Assembly: GCF_028283785.1 (NCBI RefSeq)
Contig: NZ_JAPWKB010000018.1
Span: 248,001-312,000, forward strand
Direction of reading: 5' to 3'
Length of the DNA: 64,000 nucleotides
DNA from: Paraburkholderia sp.
GTDB lineage: Bacteria; Pseudomonadota; Gammaproteobacteria; Burkholderiales; Burkholderiaceae
Shown: positions 43,599-53,495 of the stretch, in pieces
Layout: each line of letters begins with the position of its first letter
How positions within the stretch are numbered: the stretch's first letter is position 1
Translations under genes and position numbers: made by a program
Notes under the pieces: generated by a model
The model's database searches: none
Told to the model about the DNA's origin: nothing
What the model saw: the letters and a program-made list of their open reading frames with translations, nothing else

Positions 43599-44798
43599 AT
43601 GACGTCCAACAAGAATCGCCGCCAGTCCCAACATAACCGTTTCAGCCCGTTCCGCCGGCTCAAGACCATCGGCGCGCTCGGCGCGTTGCTGGTCGCCGCC
43701 ACCGCGCACGCCGACATCAAGGTCGGCATCGACCTGTCGAGCACGGGTCCGGCCGCAACCATCGGCATCACCAGCAAGAACGCGATGCTGATGTGGCCGC
43801 AGACCATCGCCGGTCAGAAGGCCGACTACATCGTGCTCGACGACGGCTCCGATCCGGGCAACGCGGTGCGCAATATCCGCAAGCTGATCAACGAAGACCA
43901 CGTCGATGTGATCGTCGGGCCGAATATCACACCCGCCGCGCTGGCCGCACTCGACCCGATCGCCGAAAACCAGACGCCGATGATTACGCTGATCGGCTCG
44001 GCAAGCGTGGTCGAACCGCAGGAAGGCAAGAAGATCTGGGCGTTCAAGATGGCGCAGACCGACAGCGCGATGGCCGACGTGATGACGCGCTACATGTCGA
44101 ATCACAACGTGAAGACGGTCGGCTTTATCGGCTTCGCGGACAGTTACGGCGACAGCTGGCTCAACGAGTTCACGAAATTCGCGGCGCTGCGCCATATTCA
44201 GGTAGTCGGCACCGAACGCTTCAACCGCACCGACGCCAGCGTGACCGGTCAGGTACTGAAGCTGATGTCGGTGCATCCGGATGCGATCCTGATCGCCGGC
44301 GCAGGCACGCCGACCGTGCTGCCGCAGCGCACGCTGGTCGAACGCGGCTACAAGGGCGCGATCTACCAGACGCACGGCATCGCGACGCCGGAGTTCATCA
44401 AGCTCGGCGGCAAGGATGTAGAGGGCACGTTGTTCCCGACGCAACCGGTGGTGGTCGCGCGCACGTTGCCGGCCGATCATCCGGCGAAGAAAGCGGCGCT
44501 CGCGTTCGTCAGCGACTATGAAGCGAAGTACGGCCCGAACACCGTGACGCAATTCGCCGGTGACGCAGCGGGCGTGTATCCGCGTTTGCAGGATGCGGTG
44601 GCGCGCGCGCTGAAGACCGCGCAACCGGGCACGGTGGCGTTTCGCGTCGCATTGCGCGACGAACTGGAACACGCGCATGAACTGATCGTGCCCAACGGCG
44701 TCGTCAACACCAGCGCGAAGGATCACGTCGGGCTCGATCAGCGCGCGAGCGTGATGGGCATCATCAAGGGCGGCAAGTTCACGTATCTGAGCCAGTAA
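43599..44798 (+). CDS. Periplasmic binding protein of branched-chain amino-acid type
   Basis: A 399-residue type I periplasmic binding protein. After a basic N-terminus it has a signal peptide ending ATAHA near residue 39, then DIKVGIDLSSTGPAATIGI, GPNITPAALAALDPIAENQTP and the DSYGDSWLNEF segment typical of LivJ-like proteins that feed HAAT-family ABC importers. No permease or ATPase genes are adjacent, so it is an orphan component; ligands range from amino acids to aromatic acids and cannot be told here. The 3' end overlaps that of the TPR gene on the other strand by 20 bases. Confidence 0.88.
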   Translation: MTSNKNRRQSQHNRFSPFRRLKTIGALGALLVAATAHADIKVGIDLSSTGPAATIGITSKNAMLMWPQTIAGQKADYIVLDDGSDPGNAVRNIRKLINEDHVDVIVGPNITPAALAALDPIAENQTPMITLIGSASVVEPQEGKKIWAFKMAQTDSAMADVMTRYMSNHNVKTVGFIGFADSYGDSWLNEFTKFAALRHIQVVGTERFNRTDASVTGQVLKLMSVHPDAILIAGAGTPTVLPQRTLVERGYKGAIYQTHGIATPEFIKLGGKDVEGTLFPTQPVVVARTLPADHPAKKAALAFVSDYEAKYGPNTVTQFAGDAAGVYPRLQDAVARALKTAQPGTVAFRVALRDELEHAHELIVPNGVVNTSAKDHVGLDQRASVMGIIKGGKFTYLSQ

Positions 44799-46671
44799 CG
44801 CGAACGGGCGGCGAGGCGGATGGCAATTCGTCCGACTCATCGCCCGACTGCCCGCCCGCGGCCGCGTCGACGAGATTCGCCAGCGCACCTCGCATCGTCT
44901 CGACGACCGGCTCCCACCGGTCGAATTCCCGCTGCCGGAACAGCCGCGCCGACGGATACCACGGACTGTCCGCGGCATCGGTCAGCCATCGCCAGTCGCA
45001 ACCGGTCGGCAACAGGATCCACACCGGAAGATTCGCCGCGCCCGCCAGATGCGCGACCGCCGTATCGACCGTGATCACGAGATCGAGCGTGTGAAGGATC
45101 GCGAGCGTGTCGTCGAACGTCTTGATCACGTTGCCTAACCGATGCATCCGCACGCCGCCCGGCAACGCGTCGGCGTCGCGCTCGCGCGGACCCAGTTGCA
45201 GCGAAAACCACGTCACGCCATCGCAGCCGAGTAAAGGCATCAAGCTCGCGAGCGGAATCGAACGGTAGCGGTCCAACCCATATTCCGGATTGCCCGCCCA
45301 CACCAGACCCACCCGCAGACCGACCCGCAGACCCACGCGCCGGCCCGCCCCGCGCGCTGAACCGGCCGATGCGTCGAGACGCGCGCGCCAGCGCTCCCGG
45401 CAACGCGCATCGACGGCGAGATACGGCATCTGCAGCGGCAGCATCGACATCTGCAACCGCATCCGGCGCGGCATCTGCAACATCCGGCACCAGAACCGAT
45501 AATCGCCGGGCGGACGTTGCGCCCACGCAGCGCGAACCCCGCTCGCGCGTGCGGCCAGATCGCGCAGCGGCGCATCCACCCAGACATCGACCGTGGCGCC
45601 GCGCTGCGCCAGCCACGCGGCGAACCGCAGACACTGCAACTGATCGCCTAGCCCCTGCTCGCCGATCAACAGAAACGTGCATCCTTCGACCGGCTCGCCG
45701 TCCCATTCCGGACACCGCGCGCGCGGCAGATTCCGGTTCGCCGGCAGCATTTCGAACCATCGGTACCGCGACCAGCCTTCGTCGAACTCGCCGAAACGCA
45801 GCAGCGCCGTGGCGACGTTGTACTGGAACGTCGGATTGTCCGGCTCCAGCGTGGCCGCGGTCTCGGCATGCAGACGCATCTGCCGATGCTCGCCCAGTAC
45901 GTGAAACGCGTAACTCGCGTTGTGATGCAGCAGCGCGTGACCGGGCGCGAGGCTCAGGCCTTGCAGCGCGACGTCGGCGGCGTCCTGAACCCGGGACACC
46001 GCGTTCAGCGTGAACGCGAGTTCCTTCAGCGCATGCGCGTCGCGGGCGAATGCGTCGCGCAACGACGCGACGACGAAGTCGAGCGAGCCCGCGCCGCTGT
46101 CAGCGAGCGTCGTCAGAAAAGCGGTGAGATCGGCGACGTGTCCGGGCGCCGCGCGCCACGCCCGCAGCAGAAACCGGAACGCGCCGTCGATATCGTGTTG
46201 CGCGACGCACAGCGCGGCCAGCGCACGGCTCGCGTGATGCATCGCCGGATCGCATTCGAGCGCCTGCGCGTAGCGATCGCGCGCTTCGTCGATGCGCCCG
46301 GCCAGTCGCAGGCAATCGGCCAGCTTGCAATAAAGCGGCGCACGGGCGCCGCCGCGAGCGAGCGCGCGCCGGTACAGCGCGTCGGCCGTCGCCAGATCGC
46401 CGCTCGATGCCGCCAGCCAGCCGCGATGCTCGCACAGGTCCGCGCGATCGGGCGCGAGCCGCAGCGCGCGGTCGAGATACGGAATCGCGAGATCGATACG
46501 CTCGCGGTGACAGCACGCCGACGCCATCCGGATCAACGCCGACAGGTTGTCCGGCTCGACGTCGAGCAGCCGGCCGTAGCATTGCGCGGCGTCATCGATC
46601 CGGCCGGCCGCGAAATGCGCGTCGGCTTCCGCATTCAAGGACGCCGCGAGCGCCCGCGTGGCGACACTCAT
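44779..46671 (-). CDS. TPR protein with glycosyltransferase-like C-terminal domain
   Basis: A 630-residue protein. Residues 1 to about 320 hold tetratricopeptide repeats (ADAHFAAGRIDDAAQCYGRLL, then several more), and the C-terminal half has ECTFLLIGEQGLGDQLQCLRF-type sequence with EQGLGDQ, GLVWAGNPEYGLDRYRSIPL and DLVITVDTAVAHLAGA. That resembles the GT-B or heptosyltransferase-like domain found with TPRs in many uncharacterised bacterial proteins. A small tandem run VGLRVGLRVGLV precedes the WAGNP motif. It has no signal peptide and starts 5 bases after the subtilase gene, so the two are co-transcribed. A protein-glycosylating role is possible but unproved. Confidence 0.8.
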   Translation of the reverse strand: MSVATRALAASLNAEADAHFAAGRIDDAAQCYGRLLDVEPDNLSALIRMASACCHRERIDLAIPYLDRALRLAPDRADLCEHRGWLAASSGDLATADALYRRALARGGARAPLYCKLADCLRLAGRIDEARDRYAQALECDPAMHHASRALAALCVAQHDIDGAFRFLLRAWRAAPGHVADLTAFLTTLADSGAGSLDFVVASLRDAFARDAHALKELAFTLNAVSRVQDAADVALQGLSLAPGHALLHHNASYAFHVLGEHRQMRLHAETAATLEPDNPTFQYNVATALLRFGEFDEGWSRYRWFEMLPANRNLPRARCPEWDGEPVEGCTFLLIGEQGLGDQLQCLRFAAWLAQRGATVDVWVDAPLRDLAARASGVRAAWAQRPPGDYRFWCRMLQMPRRMRLQMSMLPLQMPYLAVDARCRERWRARLDASAGSARGAGRRVGLRVGLRVGLVWAGNPEYGLDRYRSIPLASLMPLLGCDGVTWFSLQLGPRERDADALPGGVRMHRLGNVIKTFDDTLAILHTLDLVITVDTAVAHLAGAANLPVWILLPTGCDWRWLTDAADSPWYPSARLFRQREFDRWEPVVETMRGALANLVDAAAGGQSGDESDELPSASPPVRVTGSDT

Positions 46672-46676
46672 CGCGT

Positions 46677-48764
46677 TCACCGCAGATAGCTGGCGACCAG
46701 CGTCGCGCCGGAGAACGCGTCTCTGCCATACAGCATCGCGTAATAAGTGCCCGGCGTCGGCGCGTCGAATTTGCAGGTCGCCTCGCTGCCGGTGTTGATC
46801 GCGGCCGTGCACAGCGGCCGCGTCAGCGTGGTCACATCGCGTTGCACGTACAGGACAGCCTTGTTGTTGCCACCGGAGGTCGTAAACGTGAGACTCGACA
46901 CGCCTTGCGGCACGTCGATCGCGAAATAGAGCACCTCACGCAAGCTTCCCGACAAGCCGCTCACGCGTCGGCCTAACGACAATGGCGTGACCGGCGGCGG
47001 ATCGATCGTGACCGATTTCGTCACGCGGTTCGATACGCCCGCGCTGTCGGTGATGGTCAGGCTCACGTTGTAGGTGCCGACGTACTCGTAGTTGAAATAC
47101 GGACGCACCGACGCATCCGGCGATTGCCACTGCGTGCCCAGCCCGAAATCCCACACGCGCGACACGATCGGACTCGCGCCCGCGCTCGACGTATCGGTGT
47201 AGGTGATCTGCTGGTCGAACGTGCGCGCGAAGCTGAAGTCCGCGACGGGCGGGAGACGTCCGGCGCGCGCGGCGGCCACTGCGGCGCCGCCGTCGACCAT
47301 GCCCGCGCCGATCGGCCGGTCCAGCGCGACCGGAAACGGGCGGAGCGTGTTGATCAACACGCTCCTGACCTGCATCGGCGTCAACGGCTTTGCCGCCGCC
47401 GACTGCATCAGCGCGACCACGCCGGACGCATGCGCCGTCGCCATCGACGTGCCGTTCAGAAAGATGTAGTTGTCCGCGTCCGGCGCCGCCGTGCCAGTGT
47501 TCCACGCCGAGTAAACGGTCACGCCGGGCGCGGACAAGGTCACGGCGGGTCCGAAGTTGGAGAAGCCGACGCGCTGGCCGTCGCCGTTGTGCGCGCCGAC
47601 CGTGATCACGTTGTTGCAGTTGCCGGGCTGAAAATTCGTCGCGTCGGCGCCGTCGTTACCCGCCGCGACCACCACGGTCGTGCCGCGGCTGACCGCACCG
47701 TCGATCGCGTCCTGATACGCGCGGCTGCACGCGCCGTTGCCCGACAGGCTCAGATTGAGCACCCGCGCGGGCGTCCGGTTGAGCGGCGCACCCGGCACGT
47801 CGCCGCCCGACGCCCAGACGATCCCGTCCGCGACGTCCGACGCGAGGCCGTTGCCGCACGGGCTCAACACGCGCACCGGCAACAGCTTCGCGCCCCACGC
47901 GGTGCCCACGATGCCCTCGCGGTTGTTCGCGACCGCCGCCAGCGTGCCGGCGACGTGCGTGCCGTGCCACGTCACCGCGCAGCCCTCGCCCGTCCCGCCG
48001 GGGTTATGACCGTCGCCGCTTGCGCGACCGTTGATGAAGTCGATGCCCGGCAGCACGTTCGCGTCGAGATCGCGATGATGGGTAACGCCGGTGTCGAGTT
48101 CCGCGATCACGATGCCCGCGCCGTTCGTGATGTCCCACGCGGGTTCCATATTCATGCCGCCCGGCCAGCGCGTCGCGAACGTGCTCGGGTTGAATGCCCA
48201 CAGCCCGCTATACGACGGATCGTTCGGCACCATTTGCGTGTGCATCGTCGCGTCCGGTTCGACGTATTCCACGTCGGGATCGGTGGCGAGTTGCCGCATG
48301 AACGCTTCGGCGTCGGCGCGATCGAGCGGACGCTCGGTGACGATCACGTCGGCGCCCGTCGCAAGCCGTCGCAGATGACGCGCGGCCGGCGCGGACGATG
48401 ACTTCAGATGCCGGACGCGCGGCTCGACCGAGGCCGCATCGCGACGCGCCACGGTGCCGGTCCGGTATTTGACGATGAAACGCTGGTTCGACGCGCCCGC
48501 CTGCAGGCTGCGCGCATTGAACGTGTCGGTGGAAACGGGCGCGGGTTGCGCGTCGGCGGGCGTCGCGTCGATGGTGGGCGAACTGCCGGAAGCGGCATCG
48601 GACGCGGCATTGGCAGCCGTGTCGCCCGGAGCGTCGCCGCGCAGACCGGCATTGGCCATCACCGGCGACGCAGCCGCCGACAGTGACGCCGGATCGCTGC
48701 CGCCGCAACCGGCCACGACGACGAGCAGCAGCGCGCCGAGCGCGCGGGAAATCGTGCGATACAT
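46677..48764 (-). CDS. Subtilisin-family (S8) serine protease lipoprotein
   Basis: A 695-residue exported protease. The N-terminus is a lipoprotein signal with lipobox VAGC (Cys20), then an Ala/Ser/Asp-rich linker, an inhibitor-like propeptide (QRFIVKYRTGT to DPDVEYVEPDA), and the S8 catalytic domain. The triad is Asp224 (AELDTGVTHH), His267 (TWHGTHVAGT) and Ser440 (NGTSMATAHASG). A PKD-like domain (ADFSFARTFDQQITYTD) and a final pre-peptidase C-terminal-type beta domain ending in LVASYLR follow. Burkholderiaceae secrete related subtilases, but the lipid anchor suggests membrane attachment. It heads a two-gene unit with the TPR protein and is divergent from the efflux genes. Confidence 0.9.
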   Translation of the reverse strand: MYRTISRALGALLLVVVAGCGGSDPASLSAAASPVMANAGLRGDAPGDTAANAASDAASGSSPTIDATPADAQPAPVSTDTFNARSLQAGASNQRFIVKYRTGTVARRDAASVEPRVRHLKSSSAPAARHLRRLATGADVIVTERPLDRADAEAFMRQLATDPDVEYVEPDATMHTQMVPNDPSYSGLWAFNPSTFATRWPGGMNMEPAWDITNGAGIVIAELDTGVTHHRDLDANVLPGIDFINGRASGDGHNPGGTGEGCAVTWHGTHVAGTLAAVANNREGIVGTAWGAKLLPVRVLSPCGNGLASDVADGIVWASGGDVPGAPLNRTPARVLNLSLSGNGACSRAYQDAIDGAVSRGTTVVVAAGNDGADATNFQPGNCNNVITVGAHNGDGQRVGFSNFGPAVTLSAPGVTVYSAWNTGTAAPDADNYIFLNGTSMATAHASGVVALMQSAAAKPLTPMQVRSVLINTLRPFPVALDRPIGAGMVDGGAAVAAARAGRLPPVADFSFARTFDQQITYTDTSSAGASPIVSRVWDFGLGTQWQSPDASVRPYFNYEYVGTYNVSLTITDSAGVSNRVTKSVTIDPPPVTPLSLGRRVSGLSGSLREVLYFAIDVPQGVSSLTFTTSGGNNKAVLYVQRDVTTLTRPLCTAAINTGSEATCKFDAPTPGTYYAMLYGRDAFSGATLVASYLR

Positions 48765-49011
48765 ATTTTTGGGGCTCTCGTTTATCGCCCGTCCCGCGCC
48801 GTAGCGCTGCCGGATCGGGCTATTTTTATCGGAACCGAGATATTTAAAGGACTGGACCAAAATCCCGAATAGGATGATTCCGAAAACGCCATCCAGCACT
48901 TTCCTGTGTAGCGCGCCGCCCGTGGCTTGCAGCACGGGCCGCCGCACGCTAAGGTTGCCGCTCCCGTGCCGGCGCCCGTCCGCCGCGCGTTGCCAATGAG
49001 TCCCATCGCGC

Positions 49012-50235
49012 ATGCAAGCCATCGTCAAACGTAGAGCCTTGATCGCCGCCGTCGTCGTTGTGCTGGTACTGGGTATCGCCATCACGCAGGCCATCCGCAA
49101 ACGCAGCCACGCAGCGTCCACCGGCGTCGCGGACGCCACCGCCGCCGCCGTCGTCGAATTCACGCCCGACGACCTCACCGCCGTCACCCATCGCACCTTG
49201 TCCGAAACCTTGCCGTTGACCGGTTCGTTGCGCGCGGTCACGCAGGCGACCGTCAAGGCCAAAGTGGCGGGTTCCGCGCTCGACGTGCTGGTGCGCGAGG
49301 GCGATACCGTCAAAACCGGCCAGATGCTCGCGAAGATCGATGCGCGCGACTACGTCGCCCGGGCCGAACAGTCGCGCGGACAGATGGCGGCGATGTCCGG
49401 CCAGATGGACATCGCGAAGCAGACGCTCGACAACAATCGCGTGCTGGTCGAAAAAGGCTTTATCTCGAAGAACGCGTTCGATACCGCGCAAAGCCAGTAC
49501 GCGATCGCGCGGGCGAATCTCGACGCGGCGCGCGCGGTGCTGGCGTCGTCGAACCTGTCGCTGGCGGACACCATCGTGCGCTCGCCGCTGGACGGCCAGA
49601 TCGCGTCGCGCAGTGTCGATCCGGGCGAGAAAGTCGCCGTCGACACCACGCTGTTCAGCGTCGTCGATCTGCGCACGCTCGAACTCGAAGCGCCGGTGCC
49701 GGTCGGCGAAATCGGCCGGGTGCGTGTCGGCCAGCCGGTGCGGATCGCGTTCGACGGCGTCGATACGCCCATCGACGGCGCGATCACGCGAATCAATCCG
49801 GCCGCGCTGGCCGGGTCGCGCTCGATCATGGTCTACGTGCAGGTCGCCAATCCCGGCGCCACGCTGCGGGTCGGCATGTTCGGCACCGGCACGATCGCGC
49901 TCGGCAGCCGTCCGGATGCGCTCGTCGTGCCGTCGACGGCGGTTCGCACCGACGGCACGCGCCACAGCGTGTATGCGATCTCGCACGGCACGCTGGTCGA
50001 GCAGGCTGTCCAGACCGGCACGACCGGCGAGGCCGATGGTGCGCCGCGCGGCGAAACGTGGACTGAAATCGTCGGCGGCTCGTTGCTGGCGGGGCAGCAG
50101 ATCGTCAGGAACAACCTGGGTTCGTTGCGGATCGGCAGCACGGTGCGGATCGTCCAACCGGCGATCGCGCCCGCAGGAACCGCGACGGCGGCGGCGGCAA
50201 GCGCGCCCGGCGCGAACCCGAACGCCGCGCGCTGA
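49012..50235 (+). CDS. RND efflux periplasmic adaptor (membrane fusion protein)
   Basis: A 407-residue adaptor of the HlyD/AcrA type. One N-terminal membrane helix (residues about 9-25), then a lipoyl half-motif (ATVKAKVAGSALDVLVREGDTVKTGQ), a coiled-coil hairpin from about residue 108 to 180, the second lipoyl half (TIVRSPLDGQIASRSVDPGEKV) and beta-barrel and membrane-proximal domains. The C-terminal 25 residues are Ala/Pro rich. It lies 15 bases before the RND pump gene. The start ATG at 49012 lacks a strong ribosome site, but no better in-frame start is seen. Confidence 0.9.
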   Translation: MQAIVKRRALIAAVVVVLVLGIAITQAIRKRSHAASTGVADATAAAVVEFTPDDLTAVTHRTLSETLPLTGSLRAVTQATVKAKVAGSALDVLVREGDTVKTGQMLAKIDARDYVARAEQSRGQMAAMSGQMDIAKQTLDNNRVLVEKGFISKNAFDTAQSQYAIARANLDAARAVLASSNLSLADTIVRSPLDGQIASRSVDPGEKVAVDTTLFSVVDLRTLELEAPVPVGEIGRVRVGQPVRIAFDGVDTPIDGAITRINPAALAGSRSIMVYVQVANPGATLRVGMFGTGTIALGSRPDALVVPSTAVRTDGTRHSVYAISHGTLVEQAVQTGTTGEADGAPRGETWTEIVGGSLLAGQQIVRNNLGSLRIGSTVRIVQPAIAPAGTATAAAASAPGANPNAAR

Positions 50236-50250
50236 CCGGAGCCGACTGCC

Positions 50251-53200
50251 ATGTGGTTCACGCGCATCAGCATCCGCAACCCGGTGCTCGCCACGATGAT
50301 GATGGCGGCCTTCGTCGTGATCGGGCTGTTCTCGTATCAGCGTCTGAAGGTCGATCAGTTTCCGGACATCACGTTTCCGGTGGTGGTCGTGCAGACCGCC
50401 TATCCGGGCGCATCGCCGGAATCCGTCGAATCGGACGTGACGCGCAAGATCGAGGAAGCGGTCAACACGATCAGCGGCATCGACCAGATTTCGTCGCGCT
50501 CGTACGACGCGCAGTCGGTGGTGATCGTGCAGTTCGATCTGTCCGTCGATGCAATCCAGGCCGCGCAGGACGTGCGCGACAAGATCGCGCTGATCCGCCC
50601 CGACCTGCGCGACGGCGTGAAGGAACCGCGCGTGTTGCGCTACGACCCGGCCGACATGCCGATCGTCACCGTCGCCGTGTCGAACCAGCCGGGCGCGTCG
50701 CTATCCACGCGCGATCTCACCACCGTCGCCGACCAGATCGTGCGCAAGCGGCTCGAAACCGTGCGCGGCGTCGGCTCGGTGACGCTGGTAGGCGGCGTCA
50801 AGCGGCAAGTGCAGATCGACGTGGACCCGCAGCGCTTGCAAGCGCTGTCGATCGGCGTCGATCAGGTCACCCGCGCCGTCCAGAACGAGAATCAGGAAAT
50901 TCCGGCCGGCCCGCTGACGTCGCGCGCAATCGAACAGGATGTGCAGATCAAGGGCCGCTTCGCGACGCCCGACGATTTCAAACGGATCATCGTGGCGCGC
51001 CGGGGCGGCCAGGGCGCCGGCCAAACCAACGCGCCCGTCACGCTCGATCAGGTCGCGAACGTCGTGGACGGCCAGGAAGAACCGGACAGCACCGCGTTGC
51101 TGAACGGCCGCCGCGCGCTGTTCCTGTCGATCATCAAGGCCCAGGGCGAAAACACCGTGGACGTGGCACATGGCATTCGCGCGGCCGTCGCGCAATTGCA
51201 GCCGCAGTTGCCGCCCGGCGTGAAACTCGACATCACCGACGACTCGTCGATCAATATCGAAAACAGCGTCAACGAAGTGAAGCGCACGCTGTTCGAAGGC
51301 GCGTTGCTGACCGTGCTGATCGTGTTCCTGTTTCTCGGCTCGTGGCGCAGCACCGTGATCACCGGCCTCACGCTGCCGATCGCGCTGATCGGCACGTTCG
51401 GCTTCATGTATCTGTCCGGTTTCACCATCAACGTGATTACGCTGATGGCGCTGTCGCTGTGCGTCGGATTACTGATCGACGATGCGATCGTGGTGCGCGA
51501 AAACATCGTGCGTCACGTGCAGCTCGGCGCCGATCACCGCACGGCTGCGCTCGACGGCACGAAGGAAATCGCGCTCGCCGTGCTGGCGACCACGTTTTCG
51601 ATCGTCGCGGTGTTTTTGCCGGTCGGCTTCATGGGCGGCATCATCGGGCGCTTTTTCCATCAGTTCGGCGTGACGGTGGCGGCGGCCGTGCTGATCTCGA
51701 TGTTCGTGTCGTTCACGCTCGATCCGATGCTGTCGTCGATCTGGCCGGACCCCGATCTGCACGATGCCGAAACCAACCGCAAAGGCTATCGGTATGGCCG
51801 CTGGATCGCGAGTTTTCTCGGCTTTTTCGATCGCCAGGTGGACACGCTCGCGGTGTTTTATCAGCGGCTGCTCGGCTGGTCGCTGCAGCATCGCGCGATC
51901 ACGCTGGCGATTGCCGCGGTATCGTTTTTCGGTGCGCTGACGCTGGTGCCGTTCGTTGGCACCGAGTTCGTGCCGAACGCCGATTTTTCGCAGACGCAGA
52001 TCGGACTATCGACGCCCGTCGGCACCTCGCTCGACGCGACATCGGCGAAGGTTCAGCAGGTTCAGGCGATCCTCGCGCGCTATCCGGAGGTCCGCTACAC
52101 GTACGCAACCGTCAACTCCGGCAATACGCAGGGCAAGAATCGCGCGCTGATCACCGTGCGGCTGAAGGATCGTCGCGACCGGAGCCGCAGCGTGCAGACG
52201 CTCAATCAGGTGTTTCGCGCGCGGCTCGCCGATGTCGCGGGCATCGCGATCAACGAGATCGGCATGCCCGACGGCGCGGGCAGCACGAAAGCCATCCAGC
52301 TGAGTCTGCAGGGCGACAATCTCGACGAACTGCGCCGGCTGTCCGACACGGCGCAGGCGCGGATGCTGAAAATTCCCGGCCTCGTCGATCTCGACGCGAG
52401 CCTGAAGGCCGACAAGCCAGTGGTCGCGATCAACGTGAAACGCGAACTGGCGTCCGATCTCGGCGTCGGCGTCGCGGATATCGGCACGGCCTTGCGGCCG
52501 CTGCTGTCCGGCGACGCGATCAGCACGTGGCGCGCGCCCGACGATCAGGATTACGACGTGAGCGTACGCCTGCCGCGCTCGCAACGGCAGAACGTCGCCG
52601 ACCTCGCCAGGCTGATGATCACCACCAACCGCACCGATGCGAGCGGCTCGCCGGTGCTGGTGCCGCTGCGGCAGATCGCCGATATCGTCGAGACGACCGG
52701 GCCGGACGTGATCAACCGGCGCGACCTGCAACGCGAAGTGGAACTGTCCGCGAACGTCAACGGCCGCTCGCCGGGCGAAGTCGCCGCCGACATCTCGAAG
52801 ACGCTCGACGCGATGCATTTGCCGGCCGGCTACCGTTACCGTTTCGAAGGCTCGACCAAGAGCATGAACGAATCGTTCGTGTACGCGGTTCAGGCGTTGG
52901 CGCTCGCGGTGATTTTCATCTACATGATTCTGGCGTCGCAATTCGCGAGTTTCGCGCAGCCGCTCGCGATCATGGCATCGTTGCCGCTGACGCTGATCGG
53001 CGTGCTGATTGCGTTGCTGCTGTTCGGCAGCACGCTGAACATGTTCTCGATCATCGGTTTCGTGATGCTGATGGGGCTCGTGACGAAAAACGCCATTCTG
53101 CTGATCGATTTCGCAAACCAGGCGCGACGCGGCACGTTGCTGGATGCGTCGGGCAAAGGGCGCGAAATGGCCCGGCGCGACGCGTTGCTCGAAGCGGCGA

Positions 53201-53433
53201 AGGTGCGTCTGCGCCCGATCCTGATGACCACGCTCGCGATGATTTTCGGCATGCTGCCGCTCGCGTCCGGTCTCGGCGAAGGCGGCGAGCAGCGCGGCCC
53301 GCTCGGACAGACGGTGATCGGCGGCGTGATCACGTCGTCGCTGCTGACACTGGTGGTGGTGCCGGTCGTGTATACGGTGCTGGAGGATTGGGGTGCGTGG
53401 GTGCGGCGCACGTTGCAGCGCCGGCGGCGATGA
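50251..53433 (+). CDS. RND-superfamily efflux transporter
   Basis: A 1060-residue inner-membrane pump of the hydrophobe/amphiphile efflux class. The start MWFTRISIRNPVLATMMM and the segment VDQFPDITFPVVVVQTAYPGASPESVE are typical; the proton-relay acids Asp410 and Asp411 lie in LLIDDAIVVREN within helix 4, and the second half repeats the fold (MLMGLVTKNAILLIDFANQ). It has twelve expected membrane helices and two large periplasmic loops. Substrates cannot be inferred. There is no outer-membrane factor gene behind it, so it must share a TolC-type channel; one lies 10 kb away at the right edge. Alternate frames stay open over most of the gene only because of high GC. Confidence 0.92.
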   Translation: MWFTRISIRNPVLATMMMAAFVVIGLFSYQRLKVDQFPDITFPVVVVQTAYPGASPESVESDVTRKIEEAVNTISGIDQISSRSYDAQSVVIVQFDLSVDAIQAAQDVRDKIALIRPDLRDGVKEPRVLRYDPADMPIVTVAVSNQPGASLSTRDLTTVADQIVRKRLETVRGVGSVTLVGGVKRQVQIDVDPQRLQALSIGVDQVTRAVQNENQEIPAGPLTSRAIEQDVQIKGRFATPDDFKRIIVARRGGQGAGQTNAPVTLDQVANVVDGQEEPDSTALLNGRRALFLSIIKAQGENTVDVAHGIRAAVAQLQPQLPPGVKLDITDDSSINIENSVNEVKRTLFEGALLTVLIVFLFLGSWRSTVITGLTLPIALIGTFGFMYLSGFTINVITLMALSLCVGLLIDDAIVVRENIVRHVQLGADHRTAALDGTKEIALAVLATTFSIVAVFLPVGFMGGIIGRFFHQFGVTVAAAVLISMFVSFTLDPMLSSIWPDPDLHDAETNRKGYRYGRWIASFLGFFDRQVDTLAVFYQRLLGWSLQHRAITLAIAAVSFFGALTLVPFVGTEFVPNADFSQTQIGLSTPVGTSLDATSAKVQQVQAILARYPEVRYTYATVNSGNTQGKNRALITVRLKDRRDRSRSVQTLNQVFRARLADVAGIAINEIGMPDGAGSTKAIQLSLQGDNLDELRRLSDTAQARMLKIPGLVDLDASLKADKPVVAINVKRELASDLGVGVADIGTALRPLLSGDAISTWRAPDDQDYDVSVRLPRSQRQNVADLARLMITTNRTDASGSPVLVPLRQIADIVETTGPDVINRRDLQREVELSANVNGRSPGEVAADISKTLDAMHLPAGYRYRFEGSTKSMNESFVYAVQALALAVIFIYMILASQFASFAQPLAIMASLPLTLIGVLIALLLFGSTLNMFSIIGFVMLMGLVTKNAILLIDFANQARRGTLLDASGKGREMARRDALLEAAKVRLRPILMTTLAMIFGMLPLASGLGEGGEQRGPLGQTVIGGVITSSLLTLVVVPVVYTVLEDWGAWVRRTLQRRRR

Positions 53434-53495
53434 TCCGCACGCACCCGCCCCGCGATATTGTTAAAGTACCGGTTTCCCGTTCCGCCCGAGCCACC

